Part shown: positions 28,851-33,824 of the stretch, in pieces
How the letters are laid out: each line of letters starts with the position of its first letter
How positions within the stretch are numbered: the first letter of the stretch is position 1
Origin: a virus
Length of the DNA: 33,824 bases
Reading direction: 5' to 3' (one strand)
Virus record (IMG/VR): IMGVR_UViG_3300025083_000120
Span: 1 to 33,824 of that record
Program-made: the position numbers and the translations under genes
Notes under the pieces: model-generated
Told to the model about the DNA's origin: nothing
The model's database searches: none
The model's input: the letters and a program-made list of their open reading frames with translations, nothing else

Positions 28851-31282
28851 CTGCCCCATATTTTGTTGGCGTTAAGCATGAGCTGGTGAAGATCCTCTGG
28901 AGATCGCCTCGCGGGGGGATATTGATCTGAGTGTCCCACTGAGGCAGATCCGTTCGTATCACTAGGTTTAGCAGTGGGACACTTTACTGTTTTCGTGGGG
29001 GCTGTCCCACTGGTCTTTGATGAGTGGGACACCTTCTCCGTTTTTTGCGGTTGTCCCACTGCTTGTCCCACTGCAGAATCCGCTCCAGTACTGGGTTTAG
29101 GTGTAAGTGGGACACTTTTCTTACCCTCTCCGCGCACGCGCGTGTGTGGGGGTTGTTCAATAACCGCTTTGTAAAGCCGTGGAACGTCCCCACCTTTGCC
29201 TTTAATCAACACCCCTTCTGAAGTTTCGATCAGCCCACGCTTAACCCAACGCTGGAGCGACTTCCGTATAGCCGCAACATTGCCGCCAACAATCGGATCC
29301 GAGTCCAGCTCTGTTCTGCTGATGGATCGTGGGTAGATGGAGCGCACCCGAGCCAAGACCCGATCACTGATCCCGCTCGGTGAAGTGTTGGTGCTGTCAA
29401 TTTCAGCGGTGAAGTCTGAGATGGAGAAAGTCAGGTCAGATTCCTGCTTCATGATCAGAGCTGTTCCGCTACGTCCGCTGCGGCTCTTCTCAACGCTGAT
29501 GATCCGGCTGTGGGGCGTAGTGGCGTCGTTGCTCTCTAACTGCTTGTCAGTCGGTTCAGACAGCCTCCAGGTCTCTGTAACGGCGTCTCTAATAGCGGTA
29601 GTACCCCTAAAACCGCCCTGCTTGTTTGCGTGGTGGATGATCAGAATCGTGGTCGCTGGAAATAAAACCCCGTTGTTCCGTGTCAGCCAATAAAGCGGCG
29701 TAGCAAAATCCGACTTGTTTTCATCAAAAGCACGTCCGCCAGAACAACCAATCAAGGAGTCAACGATGACCATCTTTGGTTTGCGCTCTGTCATCAGAGC
29801 CTGGAACTGGGCGTAATACTGCAAGTTCCAGTTGTTATGGATCATCACGTCAGACGTGCGAGGAAACTCAACCTCATCAAGCTGGCTATCCAAATCATCC
29901 AAAGGCTGGTCGCCATTCAAGATCAAGCAACCACCTTTTTGCACTGGAACGTGTTTACCCCGAACGACAAAAGGTGTTCCATTTACAACGTGCTTGGCCA
30001 GCGTCCATGCAGCAGTTGATTTTCCTTTACCGCCTTCGGCATATATAAGAACCACAGCAGGCTTAGCAAGAACATCAGGGATTAAAAATTCACGTCCAGT
30101 TATTTTTCCTTTTAATTTATCCAATGTAAAAGATCCTTCGTCTTGTTCAAATCCTATATGGTCAGCATAAACCTGCTCAAGTTTTGCCTGATCCCTGTAC
30201 TTACACTCTTGGGCAATTCTATTAGCTTCAAAGTTACGTTTACCAGGGTTAGATATCTTCATAGCTTCACCCATCTGCTTCATCGCTTCTTCAAATGAAA
30301 GCGTTGCATCTCTGAAACTTATTGGCGTCTGATCGATTTCAGCCACCACCGATGCAAGATTGTCCCTTTGAAATCGGGCACGCTTTGGGTCGTAGTGGTC
30401 TGCATAACTTATAAGACTGCCAAAACTCAGTCCACCATTGGATTTAAACCCAGCTTCCCAACGCTTAAGGCATGGGTCGTCATTCTCCCAATCCTCTCTA
30501 TATTCTTCATCCTGTAAAGACCATTCCCGCCAAATATTTAAACCATCCTCATTAGGTAACTCTGAATGAAGCATGGCTCCAATACGCCACCAAGTATCTT
30601 CAGATCCCCGTCCCTCGGGCTGAATTACGGATAAACAAGACTTTGCAATAGCAATAAGCTCTTCCCTGGAACGTGACGCATACCTAAAATCCTTTATAGT
30701 TCTACCTTCAATTTTTTCGTTATATTCTCTAAAAGACTCCTGCATTTCTGCTAAAAGCCACCCAGGAATCTCTGGAATAGCATTAATGTCACCTTTAAAA
30801 ACATATTCCCCACCTTTTGGGTACGCACCGCTAATTACACCCTGCTTGCCCCATAAAACTTCCCAACCAGCATTGGTCTGAGAAAGCACTAAACCCCTAA
30901 CTTCATGCCAGTTTTTCTCTGGAATACGAAACAGGTATTTGGCAGCATTTTTCTTAGGTGAAATAACAACTGGAACATCCTTAAAAGTCGTGCCCCACTT
31001 CTTTTTCAGTATCGAAAGGTTGGCGTCAACATCAAGAATTACGAGCCCATCACTACATGGCCCTGTGTAGACACCGATCGCTTTGAAGACATCAGGCTGT
31101 TGTTCGATATATCGGGCAGCCGCATACGGGCGAACAATCCTGTGTGGTTCGGTGCCAGCCTTGTTAAGCGGAGACTTGCCACAAGCTGGGTGGCCTGTTT
31201 TCGGCAGTGGAACGCCTTTTGCGTAGATAGGCCCAGTAGCCCAATTTTCAGGCAAAGAGCGGACAAATTTGACGAGATCCAT
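28847..31282 (-). CDS. Bifunctional primase-polymerase / RepA-like helicase
   Basis: An 811-residue protein. Residues about 1-185 form an archaeo-eukaryotic Prim-Pol domain, with catalytic D84-x-D86 (LVILDVDANL) and a late GVISGAYPKGGEYVF element. Residues about 205-290 resemble PriCT-2 (WWRIGAMLHSELPNEDGLNI). A RecA-fold helicase of the AAA_25/RepA type follows, with Walker A AEGGKGKST (about 413-421), Walker B MVIVDSL (about 502-508) and the IIHHANKQGGFRGTTAIRD motif. A winged helix lies near 630-700. The last 95 residues are low-complexity, and their DNA carries an iteron-like repeat cluster. It would prime and unwind phage DNA. It is the first gene of the operon. Confidence 0.9.
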   Translation of the reverse strand: MDLVKFVRSLPENWATGPIYAKGVPLPKTGHPACGKSPLNKAGTEPHRIVRPYAAARYIEQQPDVFKAIGVYTGPCSDGLVILDVDANLSILKKKWGTTFKDVPVVISPKKNAAKYLFRIPEKNWHEVRGLVLSQTNAGWEVLWGKQGVISGAYPKGGEYVFKGDINAIPEIPGWLLAEMQESFREYNEKIEGRTIKDFRYASRSREELIAIAKSCLSVIQPEGRGSEDTWWRIGAMLHSELPNEDGLNIWREWSLQDEEYREDWENDDPCLKRWEAGFKSNGGLSFGSLISYADHYDPKRARFQRDNLASVVAEIDQTPISFRDATLSFEEAMKQMGEAMKISNPGKRNFEANRIAQECKYRDQAKLEQVYADHIGFEQDEGSFTLDKLKGKITGREFLIPDVLAKPAVVLIYAEGGKGKSTAAWTLAKHVVNGTPFVVRGKHVPVQKGGCLILNGDQPLDDLDSQLDEVEFPRTSDVMIHNNWNLQYYAQFQALMTERKPKMVIVDSLIGCSGGRAFDENKSDFATPLYWLTRNNGVLFPATTILIIHHANKQGGFRGTTAIRDAVTETWRLSEPTDKQLESNDATTPHSRIISVEKSRSGRSGTALIMKQESDLTFSISDFTAEIDSTNTSPSGISDRVLARVRSIYPRSISRTELDSDPIVGGNVAAIRKSLQRWVKRGLIETSEGVLIKGKGGDVPRLYKAVIEQPPHTRVRGEGKKSVPLTPKPSTGADSAVGQAVGQPQKTEKVSHSSKTSGTAPTKTVKCPTAKPSDTNGSASVGHSDQYPPARRSPEDLHQLMLNANKIWGR
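28924..29148. repeat. Iteron-like repeat cluster, candidate replication origin
   Basis: Seven copies of GTCCCACT or its reverse complement lie at 28933, 28973(rc), 29004, 29023(rc), 29053, 29065 and 29106(rc), all inside the coding region for the disordered tail of the Prim-Pol/helicase. The octamer is read in three different reading frames of the protein, so it is kept at DNA level. The first copy is enclosed by the inverted arms GATCTG (28924-28929) and CAGATC (28945-28950). An 18-base alternating pyrimidine-purine run (29131-29148), with palindrome CACGCGCGTG, borders the other end. The layout recalls lambda ori inside gene O. Confidence 0.65.
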
Positions 31283-31316
31283 TTGCTACAGTGACGTGGT
31301 TAGTAGTTCAACAGTT

Positions 31317-31351
31317 ACCTCCAGAGGCTTCTCCGGCCCTGGAGGTTTTTT
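31317..31351 (+). terminator. Hairpin with T tract: + strand terminator or 5' stem-loop of the replication operon
   Basis: ACCTCCAG (31317-31324) pairs perfectly with CTGGAGGT (31339-31346), followed by TTTTTT (31346-31351). On the + strand this is a classic terminator, but no + gene lies upstream for 6.5 kb, so it would stop antisense transcripts of the replication operon. On the - strand it would lie at the very 5' end of the Prim-Pol mRNA, where a stem-loop can protect RNA from decay. Either or both roles fit. Confidence 0.7.
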
Positions 31352-31352
31352 C

Positions 31353-31381
31353 ATTCTACAACAGTTGACACCCGCTGTCAG
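31353..31381 (-). promoter_or_regulatory. Predicted promoter of the replication operon
   Basis: On the - strand, CTGACA (31381-31376) and TAGAAT (31358-31353) are separated by 17 bases and match the sigma-70 consensus 5 of 6 each. Transcription would begin near 31346, inside the hairpin element, about 65 bases before the Prim-Pol ATG at 31282. Its -35 box shares the inverted repeat with the divergent promoter. Confidence 0.6.
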
Positions 31382-31392
31382 TGTGCTACCTT
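31365..31392 (+). promoter_or_regulatory. Predicted promoter of the SSB operon with inverted-repeat operator
   Basis: A perfect -35 TTGACA (31365-31370) is followed after 16 bases by the weaker -10 TACCTT (31387-31392), which is preceded by TG as in extended -10 promoters. The -35 overlaps the inverted repeat TGACA-CCCGC-TGTCA (31366-31380), whose other arm is the -35 of the opposite promoter. A factor bound there could block both. Confidence 0.6.
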
Positions 31393-31430
31393 TTTAAAGC
31401 ACCGGGCAATCAGCCCTCAGCATCTACAAA

Positions 31431-32021
31431 ATGCCATTTCTTTCCAAAAAAGCCTCATCTGCGGTAGCAGGCAGCGGCGACCGTCCTTATCTGAATCCTT
31501 CTAAAGTTCCTTCTGGCGAGACTGTTCGCTTTGCTTTGCTCAGCGACCAACCAATCGAGTTTTACGAGTGCTGGGGCGTATCTACAGACGGCAACGACAA
31601 AAAGAAGCCGTTCCGTTTCGTACAGGATCCCACTTCAGAAGAAATTGAAGCTGAAATGGGTGACAATTTTGAGCGTCGTGCGAGCTTCGATGGTGAAAGT
31701 GCCGAGCCCAGCAAATTTGCTGTTGCTGCTCCGGTTTACAACTACACGACTGCAAGAGTCGAAATAATCCAAATCACTCAAAAGAGCATTCTTCGTGAGT
31801 TGGACGGCATCTCCCAAATGGAGGATTACTCCAATCTGCTGGAGCACGACTTTGTTTTGGGCAAAGAGGGTTCAGGCAAAGCAAGTGAGTACAGCTTGCG
31901 TCCTGTCCCACAAAAGAAAGGCAGTGAAAAGGCAACCAAAGCTGCCTGGGACGACGCCTTAGAAGCTGGCTTCGACATTGATCGAATGCTGGATGACGGC
32001 AACCCATTCAGTGCTGAGTAA
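31431..32021 (+). CDS. Single-stranded DNA-binding protein (phage SSB-like)
   Basis: A 196-residue protein. The middle (about 35-165) fits an OB-fold of phage SSBs: FALLSDQPIEFYECWGVST, then FAVAAPVYNYTTARVEIIQI and FVLGKEGSGKASEYSLRPVP. The C terminus is acidic and ends DDGNPFSAE, like the protein-interaction tails of SSBs. It stands alone between its own promoter and a strong terminator, which fits a protein needed in large amounts early, and it is divergent from the replication operon. The family is named by pattern; a general recombination/replication accessory role is an alternative. Confidence 0.7.
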   Translation: MPFLSKKASSAVAGSGDRPYLNPSKVPSGETVRFALLSDQPIEFYECWGVSTDGNDKKKPFRFVQDPTSEEIEAEMGDNFERRASFDGESAEPSKFAVAAPVYNYTTARVEIIQITQKSILRELDGISQMEDYSNLLEHDFVLGKEGSGKASEYSLRPVPQKKGSEKATKAAWDDALEAGFDIDRMLDDGNPFSAE

Positions 32022-32034
32022 AACAGCATGTTTC

Positions 32035-32058
32035 AGGGGCTTAACCGCCCCTTTTTTT
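32035..32058 (+). terminator. Strong rho-independent terminator after the SSB gene
   Basis: AGGGGC (32035-32040), loop TTAACC, GCCCCT (32047-32052), then a run of T to 32058. It would limit read-through into the nuclease gene and keep SSB the dominant product. Confidence 0.9.
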
Positions 32059-32090
32059 ATTGCATACAATTAATCAGCTTTAGCCCTTCA

Positions 32091-32282
32091 ATGCCTGATC
32101 GTCACTACGAAAAACCTTTACCAGAGACGATCACCACAATCTTGGAAGACGGCAGAGTTTCAATCTCAGTAGGAAATATCACTGGAATTGTTAGTTCGAT
32201 GCACTTGATAGAACCCAAAGCTCATCAGCTACAAAAGGCTTGGCTCAAGAATCAGATGGATTTGGTAGATGCAAGCAACTGA
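32091..32282 (+). CDS. Small hypothetical protein, 63 residues
   Basis: The ATG at 32091 follows the terminator; a longer in-frame ATG at 32028 would run through the terminator hairpin and is rejected. The protein (PDRHYEKPLPETITTILEDG, then VGNITGIVSSMHLIEPKAHQ) looks like a small alpha/beta domain. It overlaps the nuclease gene by 14 bases, so the two may work together or only be co-expressed. Not recognised. Confidence 0.55.
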   Translation: MPDRHYEKPLPETITTILEDGRVSISVGNITGIVSSMHLIEPKAHQLQKAWLKNQMDLVDASN

Positions 32283-33072
32283 TTCTCAAAACGCATTAGC
32301 TGGTTTACGCCGCTGGACCCTGGAACGTGACGACTCTGGTCCACACCGTGTGTATCGCGATGAGTCCGGCGTGTCTTACGCCTCAGTGACACACATTCTC
32401 AAAGAAACCTCACCCCAATGGCAAAAAGATGCACTCGACCGCTGGCTGGAACGCCCAACTGCTCCCATGGAGCGTGACATTGCTTGCCAGCGCGGCACTT
32501 TGGCGCACAATCACGCGGAATATGTCCTCAAGACGGCAGCAAAGCTGGCGCGACAGTCTGCAAACAAGCGAGGTAGCTGGAGGGCTGGAGATGACGGCCT
32601 GGAACGTGCCCCCAAAGGAATCACTAGCTGGGCAATCGAAAAAGCCATTCAGGGGGCTCCTAGGGTCTCCTGGAGCGCCTCTGGGTACGCCCGAGGTCTA
32701 CGGTCTTGGATCGGAGAGAACGTAACGGCCATTCATGCCATCGAATTTTCCATTCATGACCCACGAGGCTGGGCTGGAACGGCTGACGCTTTAATCGACC
32801 TAGATGGCAAGCTCTGCATCGCTGATTGGAAGACCAGCGTTAACGCCCGTAGTGAAGAAATGTTGTCAAACTATATATGCCAGACTGGAGCGTATTCCCT
32901 GGGATTGCAGCACCTGACTGGGTTAAAGCCCAAGTGTGGAGCGGTTGTAGTAGCCCGACGCAGTGGAGCACCTCAAGTTCGGTTGCTCAGTGAGTTAGAA
33001 TTACGTGGGGCAGAGTGTCAATGGTTAGAGAGAATGAACCTTTATACGGCCCAGCAAGCCCTAAAGAACTAA
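32269..33072 (+). CDS. PD-(D/E)XK exonuclease (RecB/Cas4-like, phage type)
   Basis: A 267-residue protein. The nuclease core is readable: motif I RGTLAHNHAEY (H80), motif II GTADALIDLDG (D173), motif III CIADWKTS (D186, K188), and motif IV QTGAYSLGL (Q205, Y209). These proteins digest DNA ends and in phages act in recombination, replication or host DNA breakdown. It follows the SSB-like gene, a common pairing for recombination modules, though no annealing protein was recognised here. Its DNA contains six copies of CTGGARCG, in all three reading frames. Confidence 0.85.
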   Translation: MQATDSQNALAGLRRWTLERDDSGPHRVYRDESGVSYASVTHILKETSPQWQKDALDRWLERPTAPMERDIACQRGTLAHNHAEYVLKTAAKLARQSANKRGSWRAGDDGLERAPKGITSWAIEKAIQGAPRVSWSASGYARGLRSWIGENVTAIHAIEFSIHDPRGWAGTADALIDLDGKLCIADWKTSVNARSEEMLSNYICQTGAYSLGLQHLTGLKPKCGAVVVARRSGAPQVRLLSELELRGAECQWLERMNLYTAQQALKN

Positions 33073-33254
33073 GTAAGGCACTGGAATGTCTCTATACGGG
33101 ACAGATGAATGTGGCTATACAAGCCAGGGCATTAAGGATGACTCTGGAACGTCTAAAGCAACTGTTCAACGCCTACGTGGCAGAACGCCCCATCGATATA
33201 AACGATGAGGATATATATGCCGCTGATCTACAAATGACTTGGCCTTTTGCTTAG
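33021..33254 (+). CDS. Small acidic hypothetical protein
   Basis: A 77-residue protein from ATG 33021 (an in-frame GTG at 33015 is possible), overlapping the nuclease stop by 52 bases. The sequence is helical at first (SPKELSKALECLYTGQMNVA, then RMTLERLKQLFNAYVAE), ending with an acidic section (DINDEDIYAADLQ). It resembles small helix-turn-helix-like phage proteins but no DNA-binding motif can be claimed. It meets the convergent gene with a 4-base overlap. Confidence 0.5.
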   Translation: MVRENEPLYGPASPKELSKALECLYTGQMNVAIQARALRMTLERLKQLFNAYVAERPIDINDEDIYAADLQMTWPFA

Positions 33255-33457
33255 GACTGGAACGGTATGAAGAATTGGCTCGGCTTGCCGTTCATGGTCA
33301 CGCCATCTTTCCAAGTCAACCCAATGCAATGGTCATTGAGCAGGCACTTGATCAGAAACTCATCAGTCTTTGGAGCGTAGATAACAACGTAGGCATTGGA
33401 TGCCCAGTGGACCGTTTTGCCAGCCATCACGGCTGTTTTGATCTCAGTTAAGTTCAT
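33251..33457 (-). CDS. Small hypothetical protein, 68 residues
   Basis: ATG 33457 overlaps the preceding stop (ATGA); longer in-frame versions extend into that gene. The protein reads MNLTEIKTAVMAGKTVHWAS, then AYVVIYAPKTDEFLIKCLLN and LTWKDGVTMNG. This pattern of a short helix and strands recurs in small phage proteins of unknown function. It runs with the two other reverse-strand genes at the right edge. Confidence 0.6.
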   Translation of the reverse strand: MNLTEIKTAVMAGKTVHWASNAYVVIYAPKTDEFLIKCLLNDHCIGLTWKDGVTMNGKPSQFFIPFQS

Positions 33458-33624
33458 TTTTCTGAATACAGATAGGTGTTTAGTTTTTGATGCAATGCTT
33501 GAAGCATTTTGTACTTGACACAATCAGACTGTCTAATATTTTCAAAGAAACCCATTTCCATGAATACGGAATCATGGAGCGTTTCTAACTCTCTGAACGT
33601 GAACTCGATGCTGGTGTTTTTCAT
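33454..33624 (-). CDS. Small hypothetical protein, 56 residues
   Basis: The ATG at 33624 lies 25 bases after the preceding stop and is preferred; an in-frame GTG at 33699 would overlap the upstream gene by 50 bases. The protein is charged and helical (EFTFRELETLHDSVFMEMGF, then DCVKYKMLQALHQKLNTYLY). It is coupled to the next gene by ATGA. Not recognised. Confidence 0.5.
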   Translation of the reverse strand: MKNTSIEFTFRELETLHDSVFMEMGFFENIRQSDCVKYKMLQALHQKLNTYLYSEK

Positions 33625-33649
33625 GTTGGAACGTAAGTGAGACAAAATC

Positions 33650-33824
33650 TCAGACTGTTTGAGACAACCCACCCATTCGGGCGAGTCTTTCGTATTCACG
33701 CACTAAACGTGCATAGTCTTGAACGTTGCCACCTTTAAAGGCAGTGATTAACAGTTGGCGCGTCATTCTCATCAACGCGTCCCTGTCTTCGTAGCTAATC
33801 CCTGGAACGGAATCCGCATCGATT
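33650..33824 (-). CDS. Partial gene running off the right edge
   Basis: An open - strand frame enters from base 33824 and ends at TGA 33652-33650, showing about 57 C-terminal residues. They are helical (YEDRDALMRMTRQLLITAFK, then YARLVREYERLARMGGL). A C-terminal helix pair of this kind would suit a small terminase subunit or another DNA-binding phage protein, but this is a guess from composition. The start lies outside the window. Confidence 0.5.
   Translation of the reverse strand, partial: IDADSVPGISYEDRDALMRMTRQLLITAFKGGNVQDYARLVREYERLARMGGLSQTV

Larger units (their letters stand above)
32320..33809 (+). repeat. Dense array of polar octamer CTGGARCG
   Basis: CTGGAACG occurs at 32320, 32446, 32599, 32774, 33144, 33257 and 33802, and CTGGAGCG at 32670 and 32885; a ninth-position near match lies at 33081 and TTGGAACG at 33626. 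All point the same way, across both + and - strand genes and in all three codon phases of the nuclease gene. It is the densest part of a window-wide, strand-biased motif (see findings). Confidence 0.7.

Noticed and set aside
28933-29113. The GTCCCACT cluster as repeats of a peptide motif
   Set aside because: The repeats are read in three frames and give different peptides, so protein-level repetition does not explain them.
29337-29693. + strand ORF of 118 codons opposite the helicase domain
   Set aside because: It lies antisense to the conserved Walker B region, with no ribosome site and no domain.
29776-30170. + strand ORFs opposite the Walker A region
   Set aside because: They are shadows of a strongly conserved coding region on the - strand.
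32028-32090. Longer N terminus for the small gene before the nuclease (ATG 32028)
   Set aside because: It would be translated through the SSB terminator hairpin; ATG 32091 is the plausible start.
32320-32606. CTGGAACG in the nuclease gene as simple Leu-Glu-Arg codon use
   Set aside because: Three copies are Leu-Glu-Arg, but the other copies in the same gene lie in the other two frames, and copies continue into reverse-strand genes.
33625-33699. Longer form of the 56-residue right-edge gene from GTG 33699
   Set aside because: It overlaps the end of the partial gene at 33650 by 50 bases out of frame and has no ribosome site.
1-33824. Temperate-phage signals: integrase, CI-like repressor, attachment site
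   Set aside because: None recognised. The only DNA-binding candidates are RHH proteins in the replication operon. Absence in a partial genome is not proof.

Overview
The window reads as one continuous stretch of a tailed-phage genome, most likely a lytic siphovirus of marine Synechococcus or a related picocyanobacterium. The long-tail type follows from a lambda-like tail module: a tail tube protein, paired tail assembly chaperones joined by a -1 frameshift, a tape measure protein, a gpK-like NlpC/P60 protein and a gpI/gpJ-like tip protein. The cyanobacterial host is inferred from a block of small secreted, membrane and cell-wall proteins at about 19.9-24.6 kb that resemble, from memory, families recurring in marine cyanophages. 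No integrase, repressor, psbA/psbD, tRNA or CRISPR array was seen.

Layout. (1) 1-2.8 kb, + strand: the tail end of a gene, probably capsid, then a weak terminator, then head-to-tail connectors and the major tail protein, ending at a strong terminator. (2) 2.9-13.1 kb, + strand: tail assembly. A gpG/gpGT frameshift pair is followed by the tape measure, a gpL-like protein, a gpK-like protein, a gpI+J-like tip protein and then, unusually, a gpM-like protein and two more tail-tube-fold proteins. (3) 13.15-19.7 kb, + strand: two large fibre/adhesin proteins and small accessory proteins. (4) 19.9-24.8 kb: a cyanophage cassette with an outer-membrane beta-barrel-like protein, a proline-rich membrane protein, four reverse-strand genes (three with signal peptides), small membrane proteins, a membrane-anchored C39-like cysteine peptidase and a small helical protein faintly like NblA. 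(5) 31.3 down to 24.7 kb, - strand: the replication operon. It runs from a Prim-Pol/helicase fusion through tightly coupled small genes, including a ribbon-helix-helix protein, to a family A DNA polymerase, with more small genes after it. (6) 31.4-33.25 kb, + strand: an SSB-like protein, a small protein, a PD-(D/E)XK nuclease and a small protein, then three short reverse-strand genes at the right edge.

Three DNA-level signals stand out. Seven copies of GTCCCACT/AGTGGGAC crowd into about 180 bp inside the disordered 3' end of the Prim-Pol/helicase gene, like an iteron origin. The octamer CTGGARCG occurs 28 times on the + strand by hand count and 4 times on the - strand, independent of coding direction and reading frame, with 10 copies in the last 1.5 kb. 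The replication operon and the SSB operon are divergent, and their predicted -35 boxes lie inside one inverted repeat, TGACA-N5-TGTCA. Protein identities come from reading motifs by eye; no database search was run.
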